Below, one piece after another: positions 21,191-33,094 of a stretch of DNA of 64,000 bases (the first letter of the stretch is position 1; every line of letters starts with the position of its first letter). Source of the stretch: Planococcus citri. Lineage: Eukaryota; Arthropoda; Insecta; Hemiptera; Pseudococcidae. A model generated the notes under the pieces. That model was given only the letters and a program-made list of their open reading frames with translations. It did not search any database and was not told the DNA's origin. Made by a program: the position numbers and the translations under genes. The DNA is taken from the NCBI RefSeq assembly GCF_950023065.1, contig NC_088678.1, positions 62,216,460 to 62,280,459 on the forward strand, read 5' to 3'.

Positions 21191-23660
21191 TTAAGCAATA
21201 GATTTCAAAAAAACGCTCTCTTTTTCTATTTGTGACATCCTTGGATTAAAGTGTTCTTTTTTTGTATTCTTTTTCTTAGTTGAAAACAACCTTAGTTGCT
21301 TGACTATCTGCTTATTTCGTTGCACCGGACGTTTTTTTAAAGGTGATTTGAATGGACGAATGACGAAGTTGATTTTTCCTTCTGCATCATTGAGAACTTT
21401 CGTCAGAAATACCCTACCAGGTTCACTACATATTTTGAATTTTATCAAGAAGTTTGCCAAATTTAGATTTCAGCTCTTCATTCGAACATATAGTTTTTTG
21501 ATTCTTGATTTCTTTGGCAATGAAATTCTTCTCTTTATTCAAGCTAGTGGTAATGACATTAATATTATCAGTAACATGACCATCTGTAGAATTAGCTGCT
21601 ATGTTTGAAGAACAAACATCATCAAGAGGTTCTAAATTCTTGACAAACATGCACACTGCATGTATATGTTTACACATATTGAAGTGTATCAAAACAGGTA
21701 CAGACATACTTCTGGAGTAAATACTTTAACGGTAACATATACATGCACAACAAAATGTACAAATCAGCCGACATTCACAGGAATCTGTGTTTCTTTGAAC
21801 GGTATACATCATATTGCTATCTGAAGTTACCAAAAAGTATTCAAATCATCTTTATCCGGAAGACTAACCTGAATAGTCTGGAAAAATTTGTGTCTCTTTC
21901 GTAAAATTCTCAATTTTCCAGAAACTTTCCCCTCAATTAACACTGTTAAACGATCAAATAATTTATCCTTCAAAGAATGAATACTTTGGTCCAAGCGACC
22001 TAGTTTTTTACCTTTAAAATACAGGTATTTTATAGTACGATGCATCCTTTCAATACTCATATTCGTGTTGATGCCTGCATTGGTTCTATAACAATACGCC
22101 CAAGTTTCTTCAATTCCAACATAATTATCTGAGAAATATTTAATGAACTCGGCACAGTCTTCGTCATCTCCAAAGGACTCAAGGATATCTTTCAATAAAA
22201 GCTCAAATTTATTCTTATCAGTTTCATGCATATTAGGTTTTTCATCAGTTTCCATAAATCCGATTGTTTTTCTTCAGGTTTGATTTTTTTCAAATGTGGT
22301 GACCATGCTTTATCAACATGCCAGGAGCAAAAAAGACGATATTCAACTGGACCCATCACTTTTTCCCATGCATTGTGTAGTTCCTTTGCCATATCACTCA
22401 TAAAAACTTTTGCCTGTATTTTTCCAACTGAAGCTGAAATAATTGAAAAAAATAAGTGAAGTACTTCAGTATCTTTACAGTTTGAAATCATCATCGCGCA
22501 TGGAAATCCCTGGTGTAGGTGATCCATCACAACTATTGTGAATAATTCGAATTCATACGCTACCCCATGTGTGCTATCCATTGATATGATATTCGTACCA
22601 TACTTTTTAAGAATTTCTCCTTGAGCAGAGTTCATTAAAATTAAAACAAAATCATCTTCTTTCAAAAATGGATATTTGTCATTAATCGAGTCTTGCTGTT
22701 TATAAAAACGAACAAACGAATTATTTTCTTTCTGCAAAGTACTTATTACAATATCAGCACTGGTGGGATCATGTTGATCTTTTTTATACTCTGCCTTTAT
22801 GTTATGCTTCGTTGCAACGTTATCAATATCCTGGACAGTGAGTAGATGTTCTCTTGTAATATTACCATCACATGATTCACGAACACTTCTTAGAATATCA
22901 CGTTTTGGAACATTTTCAATCAACTTTTTAGCGATTTCATTCTTTTTATAGTCGGAGAAATACTTAAATGAGGAAGTTCATTTACAGGATCGTGACCATG
23001 ACCGACATGTGTCTTCATAAATTTAATAGAAATTTGCCCATCTTCACGTTTGGCATAATGCATACTGGCTGGACAAACTCCATCAATTTTCTTTGATCCA
23101 TTTATTTTAATATGCCGCTTACCCTTTGATTTTGAAAGGAAAACACCTGATCGATGACAAACATACTTTCTGATTGTTCTGTTTTTCCTTGTAACACGAA
23201 TATTAAATTTTGACGAAGAGCTCTTTTCAATCTGCTTTTTCCATTTAAGAAATGATTTTTCATCACAAAAATTGAATACTTCCTCTTCAATTTTGATACC
23301 ATGTTGATTAAAAAGATGATCACTTAGATGAGAAAAATTGATTACCAGTTTACAATTCGGACATTTTAGATCAACTTTTGTTTTTGATTTTGATGAGTTT
23401 GGAGACTGATGATTCGTACGCCAATGTTTGATGAATGACCGCCGGTTTTGAAATTGTTTCTGGCATTTATCACACACGTAGATGTTGGCATTATTCTTTT
23501 TATTCTGAAATGAAACGTTGTTATTTGATCAATTATTAAAGCATGATCATCAGTTTGATAATTGAGCTGAGTGACTTACTTTGGTATGTTTGCGTTCATA
23601 ATGTCTCTTCAAGGAGAATGGTCGAGAAAAAGTTTGCTCACATACATCGCATTTGTTCAT
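21191..23660 (-). pseudogene. MULE transposase with N-terminal C2H2 zinc fingers and SWIM finger, multiply broken
   Basis: Exon 1 (23660-23580) starts at ATG and encodes a C2H2 finger (CDVCEQTFSRPFSLKRHYER followed by KH). A GTAAGT donor and 75-bp intron lead to exon 2 at 23504 with CDKCQKQF and CPNCKLVI fingers. The transposase core follows: ISMDSTHGV (first Asp), VFMSDMAKELHNAW (second Asp), FCSWHVDKAW (C-x2-H), and NMSIERMHRTIKYLY (Glu). The C-terminus has a SWIM-type finger, CECRLIC to MCKHIHAVCMF. Frame breaks: frameshifts near 22935, 22250, 21835 and 21430, and a TAA at 21726-21728. The intact protein would be about 800 residues, cutting and pasting DNA in the nucleus. The catalytic triad remains visible, so decay is recent to moderate. 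Confidence 0.9.
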
Positions 23661-23785
23661 TTTTAAATATTTTTGAGCTCATTTTAAGATTAAAAAATTA
23701 TTTACGAACACCAGATGCCAATACAACACGAAGTGATAACAAAATCAACTTTGACTTGCACCGTGAATAACCGAATGCATCCGAA

Positions 23786-23818
23786 CACCGAAAGTGTCGT
23801 TACACTTTAAGGATAAGT
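23786..23818 (-). repeat. MULE right terminal inverted repeat
   Basis: Partner of 20322-20354. The transposase gene starts about 125 bp inside this end, so the end probably also holds the promoter of the element. Confidence 0.9.
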
Positions 23819-23882
23819 GAGAAATACATAGCAAAAATTAATCACTTTGGTTACCTATATAGATAATTCTCGAAAAAAGAGG

Positions 23883-23940
23883 ATATTTTTATGAAATCTG
23901 GGGAACCCTCTTGCCAGGTCCCCCGGACCTCGCTTGTTCT
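23883..23940. repeat. Extra copy of the nested block's terminal repeat
   Basis: GGGGAACCCTCTTGCCAGGT, then CCCCCGGACCTCGCTTGT. It is the same end as at 25384-25422 and, inverted, at 17208-17250, but its central palindrome differs (CCCCCGG in place of CCTGAGG). Confidence 0.7.
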
Positions 23941-23948
23941 ATGTAGGG

Positions 23949-24527
23949 CAGGGTTGCGGAACGATAAAACAAAACGGTATCGGTACGTGGTATTGGTATT
24001 TCAAATGTGGTGGTTAAAACGTATTGGTTTTTCGGTTTTCATCAATTTCTACCTCAAAATTTCGGTTTTCGGTATCGGTTTTTCCAATTTTTGTGAATTT
24101 TATTTCGGTTTTCGGTTTCAGTATTGGTATTTTTATCACCCAAAAATCAAGCTAATTACAGAACACTTTGGCTTAAAATTCAGAAATTGAGAGAGTAGTA
24201 GCATAAAAGTTGAAATGAGAATGAAATGAGAGGAAAATCAACAAAGAAAAGTGATCATTGAAATGAATAAACTCATTTTGTTTGATGTTGGAATTGTTTC
24301 ATTTGCAGAAATATGCAAAAATGAGTACCAAAATACAGATTTTAAAATAATTTCGGTATTGGTTTTCTGTATTTTGTACCGATTTTGAAATTATATTGGT
24401 ATTTTCTAAATCGGTTTTTCATTTGTCAACTTATTGGTATCGGTTTTCGGTTTTTTCAATTTTTTTCAAAAATTAGGCGGTTTTGCCGGTATTGGTTTTT
24501 CGGTATCGGTATTGTTCCGCAACCCTG
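23949..24527. mobile_element. hAT-type non-autonomous element, 579 bp
   Basis: Ends are CAGGGTTGCGGAAC and its complement. A perfect 8-bp duplication, ATGTAGGG, flanks it (23941-23948 and 24528-24535), the size made by hAT transposases. The interior is made of GGTATTGGTTTTCGGT-like near-repeats in both orientations and has no ORF of note. Confidence 0.93.
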
Positions 24528-24535
24528 ATGTAGGG

Positions 24536-25425
24536 TACTTATTATGGAGACATCTTTTTACCAGGGCTTAAAACCACCAAAACCAAAACCAAATAAAACC
24601 ACCACAACCATTGTTTTCAATTGGTTTTAACCACTACCACAACCATTTCAAAAACCACAACAACAAATAACCAATATGTTGGAAAAAAAATTGGATTGAA
24701 GAAACCAAAACCACCAAATAGTTGTGTTCTTTGGAGAAAACCACAACCACAAGAACCATTTAAATTTTCAAATGTAACCATAACCAATAACAACCAATTC
24801 ATGAAGTGGTTCTTTTTGGTTTCTGCAATTTTTTTCAATTTTTTCAGACCAGTGATGAAAATATTCTGTTTTTTGGTCTCAAATCAGACAATACTCGTAC
24901 CTTAATTTGTTTTTTGGTAAATTTATTTGAAAATTCAAAAATTTTTTGATATCAAAACCACCACAACCACGAAAACCATTTGAAAATTTGAAATGGGTTT
25001 TCATATCAAAAACCACCACTACCTCAAAAAAAAGTATTATTACAAAACCAAAACCACAACCACACCACATTAAAAAAAAATTGAAACCATTTCAAAACCA
25101 GAACCAGAAAAACTGTGATTGAAAAACCAATTCAGAAACCATAACCAAAAACCAATATTTTTGAGTCCTTTAAAAACCACCTACCACAACAACCAATAAA
25201 ATCCAAATGGTTTTTAAGCCCTGCTTTTTACATACTTCTCATATTCAGCAAAACTGAAAATTATGTTCATTTTCGCTGAAAATTGAGAACCTAATTATAA
25301 TGTCCAAGTGTAGTAAGTATAGGTACTTTGGTTTGATTACTCGTAATGAAAATTAAGAAAGTGAAATTCCTTATCCAAAAATGGGGGAACCCTGTTGCCA
25401 GGTCCTGAGGACCTCGCCTGTTTTT
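24536..25425. repeat. Right inverted arm of the nested block, split by a hAT element
   Basis: Complement of the left arm at 17204-17545: TTATGGAGACATC, then (after the 662-bp insert) CATATTCAGCAAAACTGAAA, GTCCAAGTGTAGTAAG, TTTGATTACTCGTAATG and GGGGGAACCCTGTTGCCAGG, followed by TCCTGAGGACCTCGCCTGT. Without the insert it is about 220 bp, slightly shorter than the left arm. Confidence 0.8.
24562..25223. mobile_element. hAT-type non-autonomous element, 662 bp
   Basis: Ends are CAGGGCTTAAAACCACC and the complement TGGTTTTTAAGCCCTG. A perfect 8-bp duplication, CTTTTTAC, flanks it (24554-24561, 25224-25231). The interior is dominated by AACCACAACCA-like repeats in both orientations. It lacks coding capacity; open frames here are artefacts of the simple sequence. 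Confidence 0.94.
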
Positions 25426-25758
25426 TTTCAATGTTGATGAAAACTTTGCCCTAAATTTTTTTGAACGTGGTCTAAAAAGGAAATCACTGCCGTTTTTATT
25501 TTTCTCGCAAAACTCTACGTATTTTACTGAATGTAAAAATAATATGACACAAAATGTCTAAAATTTTCAACCGCATTGAAATTTACGACAAAAATTGAAA
25601 TGTTTCATAAACTTAAGTATGCTTCTGAATTCTGTGATTAAAAAATTTTCTTTTCGCAATTATTACGTATTTTTATTGCGATATCATGAAATCTTGCACA
25701 CCACCAATCACACAGAAATTGAAATCGTTGGTTAGCGAAACCAATGCTCGTGTGTGAG
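25426..25758. other. No feature recognised
   Basis: AT-rich spacer between the nested block and a sudden rise in GC content at about 25740. Confidence 0.4.
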
Positions 25759-27211
25759 TGTGGAATTCCCAATATCTCCTCGGAGGAGGATCATCGACTA
25801 CAGAACTTGGTTTTTCCCTCAGCCAGCAACCCGAGCAACCGCCATCAAAACCACCCTCGTTATGGTCACAATCTGCAGCAGACCAGCCAGTCTACGCCAC
25901 AGCAGCGTGTTCGGATCTAGATTTAGATCATGGCTTGGAACACGTGGTTAGTCGTTAGGTAGAGCACCAAAGTACCAATATCCAAGGTACCTATTGGTAA
26001 GCAGTCAGAGAGGATACGTGCAGACTACAATAACTACACAGTATACTCGTACGTACAGAGAGGCAGACACGGATACATTCGCGGACGCGGACACGGACGC
26101 CGCGTCGCGCCGGACCATAACGTTAACACATAAGTACACGTAATACGTACCATGTACCAGTACCACGCCATCGCCATCTACATCCCCATATCGTATACCG
26201 GGCAAAACGTGCATAGTACACGATAAGCGAGAGATACGTACGATGCGATAAGATTCGTACGTACGATACCTGCAGCATATTATGTCTACATGCGCGAGGT
26301 TCTTCACACAAGGTCACATCCGCTTTAGTTTTAACCTTTTACTTATTAAGATGTACCTTCTACCTACTGCAGTATGCTCTAAGTAAAGTACAACATTGAA
26401 CATTACAGACGATTATGTGCTCGCTACACAATACCTACACTCATATCGGTGGCGTATGTGTAACTTACATACATGGACTATATGTATTGTGGACGTGCAC
26501 ATTCCGCATTGCACCGCAGCGTAGCCAATGGTCATACCACCCAACCGTTTAACCTATGCTCGGTACCTCCTTTGGTGTAATTTTCGGTTTCGATACATCC
26601 GAAAAATTATTAATGATTCGCTTCCATCACCTTGATTCGGACAGCCGGAGGACGGACGGGCCTGATGGTCAGCCAAAAAAACACACGTACTCGTAGATTA
26701 TAAAAATGCGCCAAGTACATTTGTTACTCGTTCAATTACCAACAGAAATATACCCGATATCGACCGTAGGGCGCGTATAAGTAATGTAGGTACTTACAAG
26801 TCTCATAAATTCGCTGGTGAGCTTCCGCTGCACCGCCTACAATATGCACCATATACTCGTTTCGTGTATAACTGCCTGCCTATCTGGTTGCTTGCTAGTG
26901 CATCTTGCCTTGTCTAATATATCTACCAAATGAGCCTCTCGACTCTGCAGTCTCATGTGAAGGATTCAGAGAGTTCAGAGAAAGAACCAGATGAGTCGAA
27001 AGAGCCTTTCAGGGTAAGATAGTTCTGATAATTGAAGTTGATCATTATCGGTCATGTTGAGAATTTGTGAATGGGATGCGACGTTGTTCCTCAGATTTGT
27101 AGAAGTCAACCTTTCTGGATACTTGGCAGTTGGCATCGCAACAAGACGCGAAAAAGTCGATTACATTGTATCCATTCACTGGTTTTTCAGTTCCACACGC
27201 AGCGCAAACAG
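25759..27211 (+). CDS. Candidate exons of an unrecognised host gene
   Basis: Three blocks read like protein and share phase 0 at their inner junctions. Exon a (25759-25946) is Pro/Gln/Ser-rich: TTELGFSLSQQPEQPPSKPP, ending in SDLDLDHGLEHV before GTTAGT. Exon b (26951-27013, or from ATG at 26930) has SHVKDSESSEKEPDESKEPF followed by a GTAAGA donor. Exon c (27130-27211) has LASQQDAKKSITLYPFTGFS, then VPHAAQTG before GTAGCG. The composition is unlike the AT-rich surroundings and resembles low-complexity parts of transcription regulators, but no domain is seen. Exon a has no Met and only a weak acceptor. These could be chance frames in a GC-rich patch, so the whole model is tentative. Confidence 0.3.
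25960..26900. other. GC- and CpG-rich patch with TACGTA repeats
   Basis: Unlike the rest of the window, this stretch has many CG dinucleotides (for example GCGGACGCGGACACGGACGC near 26083) and repeated GTACGTA motifs. It may be a regulatory region or less methylated sequence near a gene. No coding frame is convincing here. Confidence 0.4.
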
Positions 27212-27297
27212 GTAGCGGTCTCTGATTTCACAAATTTCGGCCTCAATTCAATCGAAACATCAAAAAAACTCTTTCTCTAATTTTGAGAAAACGCACT

Positions 27298-28358
27298 CAA
27301 AATATTGATTTTGATGTAAAACCATCTCAACAAAATGTTGAGTTGACCCTATCCTCCCGCCACCCCAACCCGAGAAATGTGCCCATAGGTACGTGCTCAA
27401 AATACATACAAAATTCTCGTTCTACGGAGAGGGTGGTCCGAGAATTTTAAAACTTTCATAGCCAAAAGTCACAGGTTAGGTATGAATGTAAAACTAGTTT
27501 TAAAAAAAATGTCATGTATGGAGTTTTTTTGGGGAGGGGGGGGGGAGTTGAACATTTTAAAAATTCGTAGAAAACAACTGGAGGGCACCGGTACTTGGTG
27601 CGACATTTTTTCAGAAATTTAGTCACACTCTAAGGGATGACATGTTTTTTGTGGACCTCAGAAATGGTTGAAACATGTTCAAAAAAATCGAAATCTTGCT
27701 TTAAAAAAACGTGCTTTTGCGTCATTTTTTATGGGAAGGTTGCAATCTACTCTTAATTATTGAGACATTAATAACACTAAAAAAAATTTCACGCTTCTAA
27801 TGAAATGCAGTTTACTTCCTGTTTGCCACTGGACTATTTGATGTTTCCTACATTTGAGGCTCAAAAATGAAAAATTGTCATTTCATGTGTTTTTACGTCC
27901 GTTGCTTGAAATTTCATTTTTGACAAATAAATGACGGAAAAATCGTGTTTTTTGTAATACATGCATATTTAGATTTTTTGAGCTTGTTGCACCAAAATTT
28001 GAGCTCCACAAAAAATGTATGTGTAACTAAATTTCCGAAAAAATTTCGCAGAGATTACCCTTCCCGTTTTCCCCAAATTTTTGAAATTTTTAACCCCCCC
28101 TCCCTCCTCAAAAAAACCAATTATGAAAATTTTGTTTTGAATGTATGTATGTACATATATGTACTATTACACACGTATCTACAGGTACTTAGTCTGGTGA
28201 CTATCATCTTTGAAAGTTTCAAAATTTTTGGACTACTCTCTCCGTAGAACGAGAATTTTGTACTTTGAGCACGTATGGGCACATTTCTCGGGTTGTGGTG
28301 AGGAAGGGTAGACTCAACATTTTTTTGAGATGGTTTTACTGATCAAAACCAACATTTT
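27298..28358. mobile_element. Foldback element, about 1.06 kb
   Basis: Left AAAACCATCTCAACAAAATG with ACCCTATCCTC faces the complement at about 28310-28345. Inner arms also match: AAATGTGCCCATA, ATTCTCGTTCTACGGAGAG and their complements near 28240-28290. Both arms carry G-rich or C-rich runs near the centre. No ORF. Ends have no obvious target duplication. Confidence 0.75.
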
Positions 28359-28889
28359 GGATGAGTTCAAGGTTAAATTAAATCCACACTGTGGACTGAA
28401 AAAATGTAGTCTATATAAATTTTGAGAATAGTTCGATTTTTTGTTATAAACATGGTTCTTCAAAAATAAAGAAGGGTTGAGAAAAGGGCCAAGACCAAAT
28501 GTGAAGCAAAATGAAGAAAATTTCTCCATCCTAACTATTTAGAATACGAGTATGAACATTTCTCATTATGTCATTATTAATCATTTATTTTCATGATGTT
28601 CAAGTTGTTGTAATGTAAAACACTGATTTTTCGATTTTTTTCCTGATTTTTTCACAAAAAGAGTGATTTTTGGATTTTGCGACATCTTTTTCTCAAAATC
28701 GGTTCGTAGCTTCTTCAATTTGTGATTAGGGCAAAAAGTCTTTTGCGAAGGTTTTGCTCGATTTTCGATGTATTACATACCCCCTCCACTCATCCTCACG
28801 GTCATAGATAAACTTACGGTGTAACTTCTTACTACTGTAATTTACTCCTTCAATTTTCAAAATAGGTAGGCAGACATTTCGTATAATAT
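28359..28889. other. No feature recognised
   Basis: AT-rich spacer between two foldback elements. Confidence 0.4.
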
Positions 28890-29490
28890 ATTGGCTGTCC
28901 ACTTGCTGGATACCCTGGTCATTCGAGACAAAAAATTTCCTTTTTCAAAATGAAGAAAATCAAAATTTTTAAAATGAAAATATAATTGATTTTAAAATTT
29001 TTGTACCGAAGAAAAAATGTAAAAAGAACCAGATTACGAGTTTTACAGTAGTTGCAAACGTACCATCAGAAACCTAAGAAATGAAAATTTTTGCATTTTT
29101 GAAATATTTTGCCAATGTGTAGACGAATATGTGAAAAAATCCCCCTCTCCCCCAATTTGTCAACGAATTGACGAAAAATGCATAAATATTACCTACACTT
29201 TTAAAATAAAATTATAGCACGAAAAATGGAATTTTTCGTCAATTCGTTGACAAATTGGGGGAGAGGGGGATTTTTTTCACATATTCGTCTACACATTGGT
29301 AAAATATTTCAAACATTCAAAATTTTTTTTTTTATAGGTTTCTGATGGTACTTTTGCAACAACTGTAAAGCTTGTAATTTTTTTTTCTCGAAAATGAAAA
29401 AAATGCCAGTCCAATTTTTTGATATATTATTCTACATGAAACGGACAAAAACTTGGAATTTTTTCAGAATTTTTACTGGGGGACAGCATA
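28890..29490. mobile_element. Foldback element, about 0.6 kb
   Basis: Arms meet near 29190-29220. CCCCCTCTCCCCCAATTTGT and TCAACGAATTGACGAAAAAT on the left face exact complements on the right, as do GTGTAGACGAATATGTGAAA and AAACCTA/TAGGTTT. Outer ends are GGCTGTCC and GGGACAGC. The inner arms are nearly identical, suggesting recent amplification or selection for pairing. Confidence 0.75.
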
Positions 29491-31780
29491 GTTATATTTA
29501 AATTATAAGTTTTTAAATCGATTTTTTTAGGTTTTAGAAAGTGGCAACACTGATTTCGACATCATTCGTCAATTACACTCTCGAAGTACTACAAGTTGAA
29601 AAAAAGTTTAAAATTCTATACCACGTACAACCGAAGCAATTTGCAACTGAAATTTCCCATTTTCGGCCATTTTGGAGAACTTTGAAGTGCCACAGCTCCG
29701 TCACAAAAAATCGAAAAAATGTCCAGTTTGCGTCATTCGTCATCGTTTGATGACCTGTACAAATGATCTGATTTTGATAAAAATCGAAGACCCCTCGTGC
29801 AAAAATCCGCCGATTTGGCATGGAATGAACCAAGATTAAACTGTGTATAACATCGATAAAATGACTATGAACTTCACTCAATGTAAGTATTAAAATCGTT
29901 GCAAATCTACAAAAAATAATAAAATTTCAATTGGATAGTCATATCAAAAATTCAAATTCGCTTGAAAACAGTTGAAAACAATATGCTTTCACGAAAACCC
30001 GAATCAAAAAACGTTCGAGTCACTAAAAATTATTTAAAATTGGTAAAATTTCCGTAAACCTTGACAATATATTACGTGAAAACTTTCAAAAACGAGGTAA
30101 AAGGAATCAAAAATTCAAAAAATGCAAAAAATTGATGAAATTTCAGTGAAATTGGGCGAAATTGTGTGGGAACATGTTGATAATGGGTTAAAAATACACA
30201 TATTAAAAAAAAGCATCAAAATCGTGGAAAATTTGGGAGAATGGTATAAAAATTGTTTATAACAAAATAAAGGCATACAAACCCGAAACAGGCGTTGAAA
30301 TTACTAAAAAATTGGTAATATTTTTGTACACTTAATTACATCCAAATGCATGTAAAAGCGTTGATATCACTAAAAATTACCGAAAAGGAATAAAACCTTC
30401 ATGAAATCCACAAAAGTGATTTAAATGACTTGCAAACGTGGATAAAGTATTAAAAATATGGACTGTAGATCTCCATAAATTGATGAAATTTCATCAACAA
30501 TTTTCTGAAAAATATTAAAAAGTTGAGAACGTGCTGTATTGATGTTGAAACGCTCAAACGAATAAAAACGCCAAAAAATGGAGAAATTTCGACAAAATAT
30601 GGTCAAAATGTAGTGGAAATTGCATGAAGCATGGTTAAAAATGTGTCAGAGTCTAAATAAAGCACTGGAAACCACCGCAAAGCATCCCTTAAAGATGGCA
30701 TTTCCGAAACTTCGTCTGAACATCACATTAAGCAAATGCAAAAAATTGATGAAAATTCAGCAAAGTAAGACAAATTTTACGCAAAAAAGTTTTTTTCAAG
30801 GTTAAACTTCATTTAAAATGTAAGAAGCATTTAAATCACCAAAAGTGTATGATTTTTTTTTTTTTTGAAATTGAGCAAAAATTGCGTAAAATAGGAATTA
30901 GAAAACCAACAAAATTCTAAAAATTAAAATTGTAAAATTTGACGAAATTTTTAGAGAACAGAACTGCGTTTCTGACCGAGTGAAACTATGTTGTAGAACC
31001 CCCCATTATGTGAAAATTTTAGTAATCATTCAATTGTTGAAAGGAAAGTCTGGAAAAGTTGACCATTTTGAATTCAGAGTTGCAAGTCAGTAAATTGAAG
31101 ATTTCGACATGAAATTTTTTCAGAATTATACAAGGAGAGATGTCTATGAATTTGAAAATTTCAAGTCTGAGTTGGGCATCATTGCATATGCATATTGTCA
31201 AAAACCAGGACTTGCAGGATTTGCAAGATTGTTACTCATCCTGGAATTTTTTCTATACTTACCTACTTTGTTAGAAAATTCGAAAAACCATTTCGTCTTC
31301 TTGCATTAAGGTACTGCGATGGCAAAGTTGATTGGGTAGTTTCAATTTATTCATTCCTGGGGTGTATGAAAGCACATAGAAATTCGTTTTCTGACCGGAA
31401 TCCCGGATCCGGTCACTGGGTCACTAACGATAATTCCACTTGAGCTGTTGAAAAAAGAAGAATGGAGGTTTTTTGGGTTCCTCTTTCAACCCATTCAATT
31501 TTCGTTCCAATCGGAGATTCTGGATTCAGGGAGTTCTTGTGCTGGGAGAAACCTAACCTAACTACGCCTGCAATCCTGCATTTCTGCAAACCGTTGTGAA
31601 GATAGGAAGACGGTAGCGACTTGGAGAAAAACTTGAAAAAAAATAAAATAAAATAAGACGAACTGAAGTGAGGCGAATGTAACAAAGAAAACACGGAATA
31701 TCCGAGTACCTACCTAAACGTCTACCTACCTAATGATGAAAGGTATCAAAGCGTAGCGATTTGACGATATTAATTTAATA
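29491..31780. other. No gene recognised; old interspersed repeats
   Basis: AT-rich. GTGGCAACACTGATTT at about 29540 recurs near 3071 and, inverted, near 57357, so old repeats are present. Many short blocks of the form AAATTGATGAAATTTCA recur at 30100-30800. No coding frame is supported. Confidence 0.4.
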
Positions 31781-31784
31781 ATTC

Positions 31785-31965
31785 CCGACAACAACAGCAA
31801 CAACAACACCGGCAATAATATAATAATATATTGTAATAATAATAAACAGCAGATTCGGAATGATGATAATAAAAATAATGAATGGGGAAAAAAAGACGGC
31901 GAAGATGATGAAGAAGAAGAAGAAAAAGGAAAATGAGACGGAGGAGGAAAAAAAAAAGGTAATTA
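31785..31965. repeat. Trinucleotide-rich microsatellite
   Basis: A run of CAACAGCAACAACAACA followed by TAATAATA and GATGATGAAGAAGAAGAAG types. Open frames here (poly-Tyr or poly-Cys on the minus strand) come from the repeats. Confidence 0.8.
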
Positions 31966-33090
31966 TTGTACGCGATTAATACCACGTAATGGGACATTAA
32001 TTTAACCTTGCAACTGGTATTCGTAATAATGCGGTCACGACCATAAGCAATTGCTACTGTGGCTTGTACTTTAATGGATGGTCCATAATTAATTAACTTA
32101 CGGTCCAGCGTAACTGGCATTTTCTTACACCAACTTCTCGAACGACCGCGTGTTACTCTGAATCATTCAAGGTTATTGCGAGTATTACATATATGTCGGC
32201 TCGTTCGTCATTCGCGAGCTCGCGTACGCCAATATTACCTGTATACTTACCTATATATTCGTACGTAACTACCGATTCCCCTAACCTAGGTCCCAATTAT
32301 CTACCTATAATCCTGGTACCTCGTTTCCCACCCACTCCCAGCTCGTCTTATGGTTTTCTAATTTCATTTTTTTTTTTTCGTAGTAAAATTAAGAAACGGG
32401 AACGCGGCTAAATATAACGTGTTAATCTCTACTATTAGGTGCTTACCAACAAAATGGTATTTGATATTACTTTAGGTATTTGCAATCAGGGTCTATGAAT
32501 AGATACTAGAATATGTAGCCGTACTAGGCTATGTTGAATACATAGTATAATATACCTACCCACCTTCAAATTCAAGTAGAATTCCGAAAAAAAAGAAGCA
32601 TGATTTTGACCAAATTCAGCGAATACCTTCATTTTGTATTGGAAATGACCTAGGAAAAATTCTAGCTCAGGAGGTGTCCCTGAAGGGGAGATATGGATCC
32701 TCAAAGAGGAAGCATTCGTGAAAAGAGAGGTGATTTTTTTGCTCTAGCTTCTCCAATCTGTTTTGGGAAAAATGACCCAGGCCCAGTTCAAATGATATGT
32801 ATTTGAGAGTTTGCGAAGACCTAGGCCATTCTTTCAGGGTTCTACTGAACGATTGAATTCCCCTCCCCCCTCGCAGATCCTCTGGTACAACTATTTTCTT
32901 ATAAGGGACATACTGAGGATCACTTTAAAGCAAACTTGCCCAAGAAAAAAGTTGGCCTTACTAACAAAATGACGGTCATTTTGATTGACAGGTCAGCCAA
33001 AATCGCAAATTTTTCTTTCCAACATAGGACTTGCACGAAATTTTTCTGAACTGGACAAAGCTAGATCGAAAGAGGATGCAAAAATTAATT
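31966..33090. other. No gene recognised
   Basis: Mixed composition with TACCTACC tracts. Sequence from about 32960 on begins to match the dispersed GAAAGCTGAAATT family. Confidence 0.4.
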
Positions 33091-33094
33091 ACCA

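Larger units (their letters stand above)
20322..23818 (-). mobile_element. Mutator-like element (MULE), 3.5 kb, complete ends
   Basis: Terminal inverted repeats of about 33 bp with one mismatch: ACTTATCGTTAAAGTGTAAC and CACTTTCGGTG on the left; ACTTATCCTTAAAGTGTAAC on the right (complement). A perfect 9-bp target duplication, GAGAAATAC, flanks it at 20313-20321 and 23819-23827. This is the size expected of MULE transposition. It contains the zinc-finger/MULE transposase gene on the minus strand, now broken. The perfect target duplication suggests that insertion is not ancient relative to the surrounding repeats. Confidence 0.95.

Noticed and set aside
24617..25070. Thr/Val-rich frames on both strands
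   Set aside because: Produced by AACCAC simple repeats in the 662-bp hAT element.
31770..32120. 116-codon frame with poly-Tyr and poly-Cys
   Set aside because: Product of the trinucleotide microsatellite.
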